Source: Amycolatopsis mediterranei
Lineage (GTDB): Bacteria > Actinomycetota > Actinomycetes > Mycobacteriales > Pseudonocardiaceae
Direction of reading: 5' to 3'
Assembly: GCF_026017845.1 (NCBI RefSeq)
Contig: NZ_CP100416.1
Span: 2,407,489 to 2,471,488 of the forward strand
Length of the DNA: 64,000 nt
Both the position numbers and the translations under genes were made by a program. Shown piece after piece: positions 48,757 to 57,505 of the stretch. Position 1 is the first letter of the stretch. Each line of letters opens with the position of its first letter. A model generated the notes under the pieces. That model ran no database searches. It was not told where the DNA came from and was given only the letters and a program-made list of their open reading frames with translations.

Positions 48757-49815
48757 GTGCAGTCGCATTCCCTCAGGCGCGTGGTTTCAGGTGCCCTCGC
48801 CGCGGCTTCGGTGATCACCCTCGTCACCGTGGCCCAGCCGATGGCCGCCACCGCCGCCCCCGTCCCCGTTCTCCAGACCCCACCCGCCGGCTCCGACGCC
48901 CTCGCCAAGTACCGCGACCTCGCGGCCCAGGCCGAGAAGCTCAACGAAGACCTGCTTTCGGCTCAGGACGACCTGAAGAAGAAGCAGGGCGAGCTCGACA
49001 AGGCCACCGGCGACGTCAACGCGGCGAAGCAGCAGGCTGCCCAAGCGTCCGAAAGCCAGAAGAAGTACCAGACCGAGGTCGACAAGTTCGCCGGCGCGTC
49101 GTTCACCAGCGGTGTCCAGCTGAACAAGCTGTCGGCGCTGCTGGCGGGCACGTCCACGCAGGACTTCCTCGACCGCTCCTCGGCCCTCGAGGTCATCGCG
49201 ACCGGCAAGAACGCCGCGATGGGCAACCTCACCGGTGCCGTCCAGCAGGCCACCGACGCGGCCGCCAAGGCCAGCGACGCCGCGAAGCGTGCGCAGGACG
49301 CGCGGGACACGGCAGCCAAGCTGACCGAGGACATCAAGGCCAAGCAGAAGACGCTGCAGGACCAGATCGACCAGATCAAGGCGGCCGACAAGAACCTGAG
49401 CTCCGCGGACAAGGCGGTGCAGAAGGACCGCGGCGGGTCCGTGCCCACCAACATCCAGGCCCCGACCGCGGCCGCCCAGGCGGCGGTCAATGCCGCGCTG
49501 AGCAAGCTCGGCAGCGCGTACGTGTACGGCGCCACCGGCCCGATCAACTTCGATTGCTCCGGTCTGACGAAGTGGGCTTACGGGCAGGCCGGGATCACCC
49601 TGCCGCGGACCAGCCGCGAGCAGTCCACCTTCGGCGCCGCGGTGCCGCGGGACCAGCTCCAGCCGGGCGACCTCGTGTTCTTCTACTCGCCGGTTTCGCA
49701 CGTCGGCATGTACATCGGCGACGGCAAGATGGTGCACGCGCCCGACACCGGTGACGTCGTGAAGATTTCGCCGCTGCAGAGCCAGTACTCGGGAGCGCGC
49801 CGCCCGACGGCGTGA
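48757..49815 (+). CDS. Secreted NlpC/P60 peptidoglycan hydrolase
   Basis: A 352-residue exported endopeptidase, like Rv2190c/RipA relatives, cutting peptidoglycan stem peptides during growth or division. A signal peptide (about 1-35, VVSGALAAASVITLVTVAQP) is followed by a long coiled coil (about 48-220). The catalytic domain has INFDCSGLTKWAYGQAG (nucleophile Cys267), VSHVGMYIGDGKMVHAP (both His) and PGDLVFF. GTG 48757 is the chosen start because the signal peptide then fits; AAAGGAG is upstream. It probably interacts through the coiled coil with an FtsX-type partner (inference). Confidence 0.9.
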   Translation: MQSHSLRRVVSGALAAASVITLVTVAQPMAATAAPVPVLQTPPAGSDALAKYRDLAAQAEKLNEDLLSAQDDLKKKQGELDKATGDVNAAKQQAAQASESQKKYQTEVDKFAGASFTSGVQLNKLSALLAGTSTQDFLDRSSALEVIATGKNAAMGNLTGAVQQATDAAAKASDAAKRAQDARDTAAKLTEDIKAKQKTLQDQIDQIKAADKNLSSADKAVQKDRGGSVPTNIQAPTAAAQAAVNAALSKLGSAYVYGATGPINFDCSGLTKWAYGQAGITLPRTSREQSTFGAAVPRDQLQPGDLVFFYSPVSHVGMYIGDGKMVHAPDTGDVVKISPLQSQYSGARRPTA

Positions 49816-49831
49816 CCTTCGATCAGTGGCA

Positions 49832-49869
49832 CGGAGGGGCGGTACCGCACACGCGGTGCCGCCCCTCCG
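49832..49869 (+). terminator. Terminator after the NlpC/P60 gene
   Basis: CGGAGGGGCGGTACCGC pairs with GCGGTGCCGCCCCTCCG around ACAC, with one G-U pair. It is 17 bases past the stop codon. Confidence 0.75.
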
Positions 49870-49879
49870 GCTGTGTCAT

Positions 49880-49925
49880 CCGAGGCTCCGCCTCGGGCCG
49901 GGGGCTTCGCCACCCGGACCCCCGA
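49880..49925. repeat. Double-hairpin repeat, copy 3
   Basis: CCGAGGCTCCGCCTCGGGCC followed by GGGGGCTTCGCCACCCGGAC and CCCCGA. It is the reverse-orientation form of the element at 24061, more diverged than the others but with compensating changes that keep the first hairpin (CCGAGGC/GCCTCGG). It lies just downstream of a terminator and before pimB'. Confidence 0.75.
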
Positions 49926-49953
49926 ACGGATAGGTGGCGGCTAGCCTTTGGGC

Positions 49954-51111
49954 GTGCTCCGGACTCTGCTCGTGACCAACGACTTCCCGCCCCGGCCCGG
50001 GGGGATCCAGAACTACCTGAACTCCTTCGCCACCCGGCTGCCGGCGGACGACCTGGTCGTCTACGCGCCGTCGTGGGAGTCGCGGACGGGGTCGCACGAG
50101 GAGTTCGACGCCGAGGCGCCGTTCGAGGTCGTCCGGCACCCGACGTCGCTGATGCTGCCGACGCCGGACGTGCTCCGCCGGGCGAAGCAGATCATGCGGG
50201 CGCGGGACTGCGAAGCCGTCTGGTTCGGTGCCGCGGCGCCGCTCGCGCTGCTGGGGCACCCGCTGCGCCGGGCCGGGGCACGCCGCGTGGTGGCGTCGAC
50301 GCACGGCCACGAAGTCGGCTGGTCCATGCTCCCGGCTTCGCGGCAGGCGCTGCGGCGGATCGGCGACACCGCCGACGTCGTCACCTACGTCAGCCGGTAC
50401 ACCCGTGGCCGCTTCGCCGCGGCGTTCGGCGCGATGGCCGGGCTGGAGCTGCTGCCCTCCGGCGTCGACACCGAGGTGTTCCGGCCGGATCCGGCCGCGC
50501 GCGCGGAGATCCGCGCCCGCCACGGCCTCGGTGACCGGCCGACCGTCGTCTGCGTGTCGCGGCTGGTCCCGCGCAAGGGCCAGGACCAGCTGATCCGCGC
50601 GCTGCCGGCGATCCGCGAGCGCGTTCCGGACGCCGCCCTGCTGCTCGTCGGCGGCGGCCCGTACCGCAAGAAGCTCACCGAACTGGTCACCGAGCTGGGC
50701 TTGGAGCGCGACGTCGTGCTCACCGGATCGGTGCCGTGGGCCGAGCTGCCGGCGCACTACACCGCCGGCGACGTCTTCGCGATGCCCGCGCGCACCCGGG
50801 GCAAGGGCCTCGACGTCGAAGGGCTCGGGATCGTCTACCTGGAGGCCTCGGCGACCGGGCTGCCGGTGGTCGCCGGCAACTCCGGCGGGGCGCCCGAAGC
50901 GGTGCTCGACGAGGTCACCGGGCACGTCGTCGAAGGCCGGGATGTCGTCCAGCTGAGCGAGACCCTGGTCAGCCTGCTGGCCGACCCGGTCCGCGCGCGC
51001 CGGATGGGCGAGGCCGGCCGGGCGTGGGTGACGGCGAACTGGCGCTGGGACGTCATGGCGCGGCGGCTGTCCGGCCTGCTGGACGGCGATCCGGTGGCCG
51101 TGGTCCGCTAA
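49954..51111 (+). CDS. pimB: GT4 mannosyltransferase, PimB' type
   Basis: GDP-mannose-dependent glycosyltransferase that adds the second mannose to phosphatidylinositol mannoside on the inner face of the membrane (Rv2188c position). The 385-residue GT-B protein has TNDFPPRPGGIQNYL (acceptor-side glycine loop), VASTHGHEVGW, LPSGVDTEVF, VCVSRLVPRKGQD and the donor-side E-x7-E as EGLGIVYLEA. GTG 49954 is preferred because TAGCCT seven bases upstream could be a -10 of a leaderless transcript; TTG 49948 is also in frame. The stop overlaps the convergent gene. Confidence 0.92.
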   Translation: MLRTLLVTNDFPPRPGGIQNYLNSFATRLPADDLVVYAPSWESRTGSHEEFDAEAPFEVVRHPTSLMLPTPDVLRRAKQIMRARDCEAVWFGAAAPLALLGHPLRRAGARRVVASTHGHEVGWSMLPASRQALRRIGDTADVVTYVSRYTRGRFAAAFGAMAGLELLPSGVDTEVFRPDPAARAEIRARHGLGDRPTVVCVSRLVPRKGQDQLIRALPAIRERVPDAALLLVGGGPYRKKLTELVTELGLERDVVLTGSVPWAELPAHYTAGDVFAMPARTRGKGLDVEGLGIVYLEASATGLPVVAGNSGGAPEAVLDEVTGHVVEGRDVVQLSETLVSLLADPVRARRMGEAGRAWVTANWRWDVMARRLSGLLDGDPVAVVR

Positions 51112-51722
51112 GGCGTGTAGAGCGCGGGGTGCCGGGGATCGTCGACCCGCACCACGACGTCGGCGAGCGAGCTCGGATCCACCTCTTCCTCGTAGCGCTC
51201 GTAGGCCGGGACCGCCCAGGCCTCCGGTACGCGGCGGCGCAGGGCGGCGGGGGAGAGCCACAGATGCACGGCCAGGTCGACGGCCAGCCCGGCGCCGAGC
51301 AGCAGTTCGCCGTCGAGGAGCACGACCCCGCCTTCGGGCAGCGGCACCCGCTCGGCGCGGGTGGCCCGGTCGCGCTCGGCGTCCCACAGCGACGGCAGGA
51401 CCTCGCCCGACCCCTTCAGCGGCTCCAGGACTTCGCGGCGCAGGGCACCGAGGTCGAGCCAGCCGGTGTAGCGGGCGTCGGGGTTCGTGCGGCCGTGCTC
51501 GAAGCGCAGGGACGCGGGGCGCAGGAAGTCGCCGGCCGAAACGCGCAGCGTCGCGCGGCCGCGCAGGCGTAGCGGATCGACCAGGGCATCGGCGAGTTCC
51601 GCGGTTCCGGTGGCGCCCGCCGCGCCGTCGACGGCCACCGCGATCCGCGGCGAGGTCAGTGCGTCGATGCGGTCGGTGAGTTCCTCGGCGAGGACGGCGG
51701 GGGAGATCGGGCGGTAGCGCAC
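51108..51722 (-). CDS. Uridine kinase-like protein without an intact P-loop
   Basis: A 204-residue P-loop-fold protein of the uridine-kinase-like group common in actinomycetes. RIAVAVDGAAGATGTAELAD occupies the Walker A position, but the G-K-[ST] is replaced by T-G-T, so the lysine is missing. Later parts are normal: SAGDFLRPASLRFEHGR, the YTGWLDLGALRREVLEPL lid region and VVLLDGELLL. GTG 51722 is preferred because longer versions would overlap the divergent SRPBCC gene. It may be inactive, or bind nucleotides differently. Confidence 0.72.
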   Translation of the reverse strand: MRYRPISPAVLAEELTDRIDALTSPRIAVAVDGAAGATGTAELADALVDPLRLRGRATLRVSAGDFLRPASLRFEHGRTNPDARYTGWLDLGALRREVLEPLKGSGEVLPSLWDAERDRATRAERVPLPEGGVVLLDGELLLGAGLAVDLAVHLWLSPAALRRRVPEAWAVPAYERYEEEVDPSSLADVVVRVDDPRHPALYTP

Positions 51723-51786
51723 GGGTTCCCATCTTCCACCCGGGCCACCCGCCGGTTTTGTCGTACCCCGGTGGGAAGATGAGGAC

Positions 51787-52200
51787 ATGAGTTCTTCAGT
51801 GGGGAAGACGGCCGATGTCGGGTGGAACATCGGCGTTTCGCGCACCTTGCCCTACCCGGCCGAGGTGGTGTGGGACTTCCTGGTCAGCCGCGAGGGCGTC
51901 ACGATCTGGCTCGGCCCCGGTGTGGAACTGCCCAGGGAGCCGGGCGCGGAGTACGAAACGGCGAACGGCACGGTCGGCGAGATCCGCAGCTTCGCCGACG
52001 GCGACCGCGTGCGGCTCACGTGGCGGCCGAGCGACTGGGACCACGACTCGACCGTGCAGGTGCGGCTGAGCGGCACGGGAGCCAAGACCACGCTGCGGTT
52101 CCACCAGGAATGGCTTGCGGACGCGGAAGAGCGCGCGCAACAGCGGGCATACTGGCAGGACGTGACGGAGCGCGTCGTGGCGGCACTCGCCGAACGCTGA
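51787..52200 (+). CDS. SRPBCC (AHSA1-like) domain protein
   Basis: A 137-residue START/Bet v1-fold protein with the pattern YPAEVVWDFLVSREGVTIWL near 24-43 and VRLTWRPSDWDHDSTVQVRL, ending in a long helix (AQQRAYWQDVTERVVAAL). AHSA1-like proteins bind hydrophobic ligands or modulate other enzymes; the ligand here is unknown. ATG start. Followed after 11 bases by the P450 gene, so they may be an operon. The neighbour order PimB - SRPBCC matches the Rv2188c-Rv2185c region. Confidence 0.82.
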   Translation: MSSSVGKTADVGWNIGVSRTLPYPAEVVWDFLVSREGVTIWLGPGVELPREPGAEYETANGTVGEIRSFADGDRVRLTWRPSDWDHDSTVQVRLSGTGAKTTLRFHQEWLADAEERAQQRAYWQDVTERVVAALAER

Positions 52201-52211
52201 CGCCGTGAGCA

Positions 52212-53435
52212 ATGGGGGCTGACGTGACGACCGACGAAATCCTCGAGGTGGCACAAGACTTCGCGCAGGACGCGCACCTCTTCTCGGAGATGTTGCGCGA
52301 AGGCGGCCCGGTGCGCCTGGTGCGGCTGCCGCCGCGGGGCCTGCCGTGCTACGTGGTCACCGGGTTCGCGGAGGCGCGGGCGCTGCTGGCCGATCCGCGG
52401 CTGCAGAAGAGCAGCCAGGGCATCCGTGCGGTCTTCGAAGCGAAGCTGCCGCCGGAGGCGCTGCAAAACGGCCTGGGGCAGGACCTGAGCTGGCACATGC
52501 TCAACTCGGACCCGCCGGACCACACGCGGCTGCGGAAGCTGGTGAACAAGGCGTTCACCGCGCGCACGGTGGCCCGGCTGCGGCCGCGGGTCGAGGAGAT
52601 CACCGCGGAGCTGCTCGACGCGCTGGCCGGGCAGGAGCGGGCCGACCTGGTGGCGTCGTTCGCCGCACCGCTGCCGATCACGGTGATCTGCGAGCTGCTC
52701 GGCGTGCGCGAAGAGGATCGCGCGGAGTTTTCCGGCTGGTCCAGGACACTGCTGAGCGCGGCGGTGAACCTGGAGCAGGTGCAGGCCGCGGCGGCGAGCA
52801 TGTTCGCCTACCTGACCGACCTGATCGCCCAGAAGCGCGCCGAGCCGGCCGAAGACCTGCTGTCGGACCTGGTGCACGCGAGCGACGACGGGGATTCGCT
52901 GTCCGAGCCCGAACTGGTGTCGATGGCGTTCCTGCTGCTGGTCGCCGGGCACGAGACCACGGTCAACCTGATCGCCAACGCTGTGCTGGCGCTGCTGCGC
53001 GAGCCGGAGCAGCTGGCCCGGCTGCGCGCGGAGCCGGAGCTGCTGCCGGGCGCGGTGGAGGAGTTCCTCCGCTTCGACGGCCCGATCCACCTGGCCACCC
53101 TGCGGTTCACGGCCGAGCCGGTGGAGGTCGCCGGAGTGACGATCCCGGCGGGCGAGCTCGTGCTGGTCTCGCTGCTGGGCGCCAACCGCGACGCGGAGCG
53201 CTACCCGGAGCCGGACCGCCTGGACATCACCCGCGCGGTGAGCGGCCACCTGGCGTTCGGGCACGGGATCCACTACTGCGTGGGGGCGCCCTTGGCCCGG
53301 CTGGAGGCGGAGATCGCGCTCGGCGGGCTGCTGGCGCGGTTCCCGGGGCTGGCGCTGGACGCGAAGGCGGACGAGCTGGTGTACCGGACGAGTTCGCTGG
53401 TGCACGGGTTGGAGACGCTGCCGGTCCGGCTGTGA
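52212..53435 (+). CDS. Cytochrome P450
   Basis: A 407-residue soluble class I P450, most like the CYP107/CYP105 groups of actinomycetes. The I-helix oxygen-binding motif is LLVAGHETTVNL, the E-x-x-R is in VEEFLRF, and the haem loop is FGHGIHYCVGAPLARLE with the thiolate Cys356. Upstream, LNSDPPDHTRLRKLVNKAFT is the C-helix. Start at ATG 52212; GTG 52224 has a GGGGG upstream and is an alternative. No ferredoxin gene is adjacent. The substrate is unknown: it could belong to secondary or lipid metabolism. Confidence 0.92.
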   Translation: MGADVTTDEILEVAQDFAQDAHLFSEMLREGGPVRLVRLPPRGLPCYVVTGFAEARALLADPRLQKSSQGIRAVFEAKLPPEALQNGLGQDLSWHMLNSDPPDHTRLRKLVNKAFTARTVARLRPRVEEITAELLDALAGQERADLVASFAAPLPITVICELLGVREEDRAEFSGWSRTLLSAAVNLEQVQAAAASMFAYLTDLIAQKRAEPAEDLLSDLVHASDDGDSLSEPELVSMAFLLLVAGHETTVNLIANAVLALLREPEQLARLRAEPELLPGAVEEFLRFDGPIHLATLRFTAEPVEVAGVTIPAGELVLVSLLGANRDAERYPEPDRLDITRAVSGHLAFGHGIHYCVGAPLARLEAEIALGGLLARFPGLALDAKADELVYRTSSLVHGLETLPVRL

Positions 53436-53558
53436 AGACGCTTCGGGCCGGGCCCGGGGAGCGAGGGGATGGGGCGGGCTGGGCGGATTTCGGCCGGTCG
53501 GTTCCACCCGCCGCCGAGGCGCGGGAACCCGGCTGAGGCGGTGTCGTAGGGTCGGCGG

Positions 53559-54839
53559 ATGGACTCCGCCGACCTGCTCGCGTTGGACGCCCAGCACGTC
53601 TGGCACCCCTACGCGCCGATGCCGGCGAAGGTGCCGGCGCTGCTGGTCACCGAGGCGAGCGGCGTCCGGCTGAAGCTCGCCGACGGCCGGGAACTCGTCG
53701 ACGGCATGTCCTCCTGGTGGTCCGCCATCCACGGCTACCGGCACCCCGTGCTCGACGCCGCCCTCACCGCGCAAGCCGGGCGGATGAGCCACGTCATGTT
53801 CGGCGGCCTCACCCACGAGCCCGCCATCACCCTCGCCAAGACCCTGGCCGACCTCAGCCCCGACGGCCTCGAGCACGTCTTCCTCTGCGACTCCGGTTCC
53901 GTCTCGGTCGAAGTCGCCGCGAAGATGTGCCTGCAGTACCAGCGCTCTCGCGGGCTCCCCGGGAAACGGCGGCTGCTCACCTGGCGCGGCGGCTACCACG
54001 GGGACACCTTCACGCCGATGAGCGTCTGCGACCCCGACGGCGGGATGCACTCGCTGTGGCGCGGGATCCTGCCCGAACAGGTCTTCGTGCCCGCACCGCC
54101 GTCCGGCTTCGACACCCCGCCCGATCAGTCCTATGTGGACCTCCTGGCCGCGGAAATCGAGCGGCACGAGGACGAACTCGCCGCGGTGATCGTCGAACCC
54201 GTGGTGCAGGGCGCCGGCGGAATGCGGTTCCACCACCCCGCCTACCTGCGCGCGCTGCGGGAACTCACCGAAGCGCACGACGTGCTGCTCGTCTTCGACG
54301 AGATCGCGACCGGCTTCGGCCGCACCGGCGCGCTGTTCGCCGCCGAGCACGCCGGTGTCACGCCCGACGTCATGTGCGTGGGCAAGGCGCTCACCGGGGG
54401 CTACCTGAGCATGGCGGCCGCCCTGTGCACCCCGGAAGTCGCCGCCGGGATCGCGCGCGGCGAACTGCCCGTCCTCGCGCACGGCCCGACCTTCATGGGC
54501 AACCCGCTCGCCTCGGCCGTCGCCAACGCCTCCCTCGGCCTGCTCGCCGACGGCGGCTGGCGCACCGACGTCACCCGGCTCGAAAAGGGCCTGCTCGACG
54601 GCCTGGCCCCGGCGCGCGACCTGCCCGCGGTCACCGACGTGCGGGTGCTGGGCGGGATCGGCGTGCTGCAGCTCGACCACCCCGTCGACCTGGCCGTCGC
54701 CACGGACGTCGTCACCGCGCACGGTGCCTGGTTGCGGCCGTTCCGGGACCTCGTCTACGCCATGCCGCCGTACGTTTCGACTGACGACGACCTCGCCGTG
54801 ATCACCGGCGCGATGCTCGCGGTCGCCGAGAAGGCCTGA
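53559..54839 (+). CDS. bioA: Adenosylmethionine-8-amino-7-oxononanoate aminotransferase
   Basis: PLP enzyme of biotin synthesis that converts KAPA to DAPA with S-adenosylmethionine as amino donor. The 426-residue protein has HVWHPYAPM at the N-terminus, [14 protein letters not shown] near 50-63, [24 protein letters not shown] near 246-260 and the PLP lysine in [18 protein letters not shown] nine bases before the ATG could be a -10 box of a leaderless transcript. It opens the biotin locus; bioF is absent from the window. Confidence 0.95.
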   Translation: MDSADLLALDAQHVWHPYAPMPAKVPALLVTEASGVRLKLADGRELVDGMSSWWSAIHGYRHPVLDAALTAQAGRMSHVMFGGLTHEPAITLAKTLADLSPDGLEHVFLCDSGSVSVEVAAKMCLQYQRSRGLPGKRRLLTWRGGYHGDTFTPMSVCDPDGGMHSLWRGILPEQVFVPAPPSGFDTPPDQSYVDLLAAEIERHEDELAAVIVEPVVQGAGGMRFHHPAYLRALRELTEAHDVLLVFDEIATGFGRTGALFAAEHAGVTPDVMCVGKALTGGYLSMAAALCTPEVAAGIARGELPVLAHGPTFMGNPLASAVANASLGLLADGGWRTDVTRLEKGLLDGLAPARDLPAVTDVRVLGGIGVLQLDHPVDLAVATDVVTAHGAWLRPFRDLVYAMPPYVSTDDDLAVITGAMLAVAEKA

Positions 54840-55008
54840 ATTCAGCACATCGGGTGTGACCACCGGCACACCGAGACCCGAACTCCCCTCATCGTCGCGC
54901 AGCGTGCCGGACCACGATTTACACCACGCGAACGGTCGAGGCGACCAGGGTGAAACCGGCGGCGATCCCGTCGATCCTGTGCCCGGTCGAACGCGAGAAA
55001 TCCTTGCG

Positions 55009-55033
55009 TAGCAGACATTTCGCCCGGTTTCGG
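55009..55033 (+). promoter_or_regulatory. Conserved 25-nt element before the first SulP-CA gene
   Basis: TAGCAGACATTTCGCCCGGT plus TTCGG lies 13 bases upstream of the start codon. The second SulP-CA gene has a copy identical at 20 of 25 positions (57476-57500). It may be a shared regulator site or promoter part, or a remnant of gene duplication. Confidence 0.45.
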
Positions 55034-55046
55034 CGATCCTGCCCCC

Positions 55047-57293
55047 ATGATCGAGATCGTTCGTGGCGAACACGACACCGGACCCCCGAAGCACTCCGCA
55101 CACCTGGAGAACCTCGAGCACGATTTCCTCGCGTCGATCGTCGTCTTCCTCGTCGCCGTCCCCCTGTCCCTCGGCGTGGCCTTCGCCGCCGGGGCGCCGC
55201 TGCTCTCCGGCCTGATCTCCGCGGTCGTCGGCGGGCTGGTCGCGAGCCTCTTCGGCGGATCGCCGCTGCAGGTCAGCGGGCCCTCCGCCGCCCTCACCGT
55301 GGTGCTGGCCGACACGATCGCCACCCACGGCTGGCCGGTCACCTGCGCGATCACCGTCGCCGCCGGCCTGCTCCAGATCCTCTTCGGCCTCACCCGGGCC
55401 GCCCGCGCCGCGCTCGCCGTGTCGCCGGCGATCGTGCACGGCCTGCTCGCCGGCATCGGCGTCACGCTCGTGCTCGGCCAGCTGCACGTCGTCCTCGGCG
55501 GCTCGGCCCAGGGCTCCGCGCCGGCCAACGTCCTGGCGCTGCCGGGGCAGGTCGCCGCCCACCACGACCAGGCCGTGCTGATCGGCGTCGTTACCCTCGG
55601 CGTCCTGCTGGCCTGGCCGCGGCTGCCGAACGCCGTCCGCCGCGTGCCCGCGCCGCTGGCCGCCGTCGCGCTGGCCACCGGCCTCTCCATCGCGACCGGC
55701 ATGACCCTGCCGCGCGTCGACCTCCCCGCCGGGCTGCCCTCGCTGCACCTCGTGCCGCGGCTGCCGGACGGCGGCTGGGGCGGCTTCGCCGTCGCCGCGG
55801 TCACCATCGCGCTCATCGCCGGCCTGGAGAGCCTGCTGTCCGCGGTCTCGGTGGACAAGCTCCGCGGCGGCCCGCGCACCGACCTCGACCGCGAACTCAT
55901 CGGGCAGGGCGCGGCGAACGTCGCCGCCGGCGCGCTCGGCGGCTTCCCCGTCACCGGCGTCATCGTGCGCAGCATGACCAACTTCGAGGCCGGCGCGCGC
56001 ACCCGGGCCTCGGCGATCCTGCACTGCGGCTGGATCCTCGCCGCCTGCCTGCTGCTCACCGGCGTGCTGCGGCTGATCCCGCTGGCGGCGCTGGCCGCGC
56101 TGCTGGTGTACGTCGGGACGAAGCTGGTGAACCTGCACGGCCTCAAGGAAGTGCGGCGCCACGGCGACCTGCCGGTGTACGCGGTCACCCTGGCCGGCGC
56201 GGTGGCCGTCAACCTGCTCACCGGCGTCGCGGCGGGGGTCCTGCTGGCGCTGGCGATGATGCTGCGGCGGATGATCTTCTCCGGCATTCACGTCGAAAGG
56301 GAAAGCACCGGACGGGCGGGTGACCGCCACCGCGTCGTCATCGAAGGCGCGCTGACGTTCCTGTCCGTGCCGCGGCTGACCCGGGTGCTCGCCGACGTGC
56401 CCCCGCACGCCGAGGTCACCCTCGAGCTGCTCGTCGACTACCTCGACCACGCCGCGTTCGACTGCCTGCGCGGCTGGCAGCAGGCGCACGCCGGGCCGGT
56501 CACGGTCGACGAGATCGGGCACCCGTGGTTCGGGCGCGGCCGCGCGGGGGAGCCGACCGTGCGCCGCAGCGTCGCCGCGCGCGTGGTGCCGAGGTGGCTC
56601 GCGCCGTGGTCGGAGTGGCAGGCCGAGCACGTCGTGCTGCCCGCCCAGCGCACCGCCAGTTCCCTGCTGTGCCGCGGTGCTTCGGAGTTCCAGCGCCGCA
56701 CGGCGCCGCTGCTGCGCGACACGTGGAGCGGGCTGGCGCACGGCCAGCAGCCGCACACGCTGTTCATCACCTGCGGCGACGCGCGGATCGTGCCGAACCT
56801 GATCACCACCAGCGGGCCGGGCGACCTGTTCACCGTGCGCAACATCGGCAACCTCGTGCCGCCGGCCGACGGCACGGACTCGTCGGTCGGCGCGGCGATC
56901 GAGTACGCCGTCGGCGTGCTCGAGGTCGCCGAGATCGTGGTGTGCGGCCATTCCGGCTGCGGCGCGATGAAGGCGCTGCTCGGCCGGGCCCCGGCCGGGC
57001 TCGACCAGCTCGGCAGCTGGCTGCGCCACGGCGAAGCGACGCTCCGGCGCCGCAGCCGCGAGGCACCGCTGCTGCTCGGCGGCGAGCGGCCGGCCGCCGA
57101 GGCCGATCAGCTGGCTCTGCAGAACGTGGCGCAGCAGCTGGAAATGCTGCGCGGCTACCCGGTGGTCGCGGCGGCCCTGGAGCGGGGCGCGCTGCGGCTG
57201 ACCGGGATGTACTTCGACGTCGGCGCGGCGCAAGTGTCCCTTTTGGACGATGTGGTGCGCGGGTTCGTCCCCGCGGGGGCGCTGGAGCACTGA
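55047..57293 (+). CDS. SulP anion transporter fused to a beta-carbonic anhydrase (1)
   Basis: A 748-residue fusion. The N-terminal SulP part (about 27-410) has the family's VVFLVAVPLSLGVAFAAGAP opening, GGLVASLFGGSPLQVSGPSA, and later FPVTGVIVRSMTNFEAGART. A STAS-like domain lies near 425-510. The C-terminal beta-carbonic anhydrase (about 555-748) keeps the zinc ligands Cys576, His635 and Cys638 and the Asp578-Arg580 dyad (TCGDARI, CGHSGCGAMKAL). Predicted role: bicarbonate uptake coupled to CO2/bicarbonate interconversion. Placed between bioA and bioD, suggesting supply of CO2 for BioD or bicarbonate for biotin carboxylases (inference). Starts at ATG. Confidence 0.9.
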   Translation: MIEIVRGEHDTGPPKHSAHLENLEHDFLASIVVFLVAVPLSLGVAFAAGAPLLSGLISAVVGGLVASLFGGSPLQVSGPSAALTVVLADTIATHGWPVTCAITVAAGLLQILFGLTRAARAALAVSPAIVHGLLAGIGVTLVLGQLHVVLGGSAQGSAPANVLALPGQVAAHHDQAVLIGVVTLGVLLAWPRLPNAVRRVPAPLAAVALATGLSIATGMTLPRVDLPAGLPSLHLVPRLPDGGWGGFAVAAVTIALIAGLESLLSAVSVDKLRGGPRTDLDRELIGQGAANVAAGALGGFPVTGVIVRSMTNFEAGARTRASAILHCGWILAACLLLTGVLRLIPLAALAALLVYVGTKLVNLHGLKEVRRHGDLPVYAVTLAGAVAVNLLTGVAAGVLLALAMMLRRMIFSGIHVERESTGRAGDRHRVVIEGALTFLSVPRLTRVLADVPPHAEVTLELLVDYLDHAAFDCLRGWQQAHAGPVTVDEIGHPWFGRGRAGEPTVRRSVAARVVPRWLAPWSEWQAEHVVLPAQRTASSLLCRGASEFQRRTAPLLRDTWSGLAHGQQPHTLFITCGDARIVPNLITTSGPGDLFTVRNIGNLVPPADGTDSSVGAAIEYAVGVLEVAEIVVCGHSGCGAMKALLGRAPAGLDQLGSWLRHGEATLRRRSREAPLLLGGERPAAEADQLALQNVAQQLEMLRGYPVVAAALERGALRLTGMYFDVGAAQVSLLDDVVRGFVPAGALEH

Positions 57294-57299
57294 CGAACC

Positions 57300-57340
57300 G
57301 ACGGCGGCCACCTCCGTTGCCGGCGGAAGTGGCCGCCGTC
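57300..57340 (+). terminator. Terminator between the two SulP-CA genes
   Basis: ACGGCGGCCAC at 57301-57311 pairs with GTGGCCGCCGT at 57329-57339. It lies 7 bases past the first gene's stop, so the second gene is likely to have its own promoter in the remaining 165 bases. Confidence 0.55.
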
Positions 57341-57475
57341 GCGCAAAGCCTTGTGTCGTACGGAATTCAACTGTCACCTGACAGGCGGCGGCTTGTGAAC
57401 GGCGTGTTAACGGGCTGCCCGGCATGTGACATCCGGGCTAATTGTGGCGATTTGTTCACTCGATCGGGTGGAACA

Positions 57476-57500
57476 TAGCGGACATTTCACTCGATTTCCG
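57476..57500 (+). promoter_or_regulatory. Conserved 25-nt element before the second SulP-CA gene
   Basis: TAGCGGACATTTCACTCGAT plus TTCCG, the partner of the element at 55009-55033. Here it is only 5 bases from the ATG, so it overlaps the ribosome-binding region, and spacing to the start differs from the first copy. Confidence 0.45.
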
Positions 57501-57505
57501 GTTGC

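Noticed and set aside
51852-57425. 1857-codon open frame on the minus strand across the P450, bioA and first SulP-CA genes
   Set aside because: It is the mirror frame of high-GC genes with clear family motifs on the plus strand. Its translation is Arg/Gly/Gln/Val-rich with no domain pattern.
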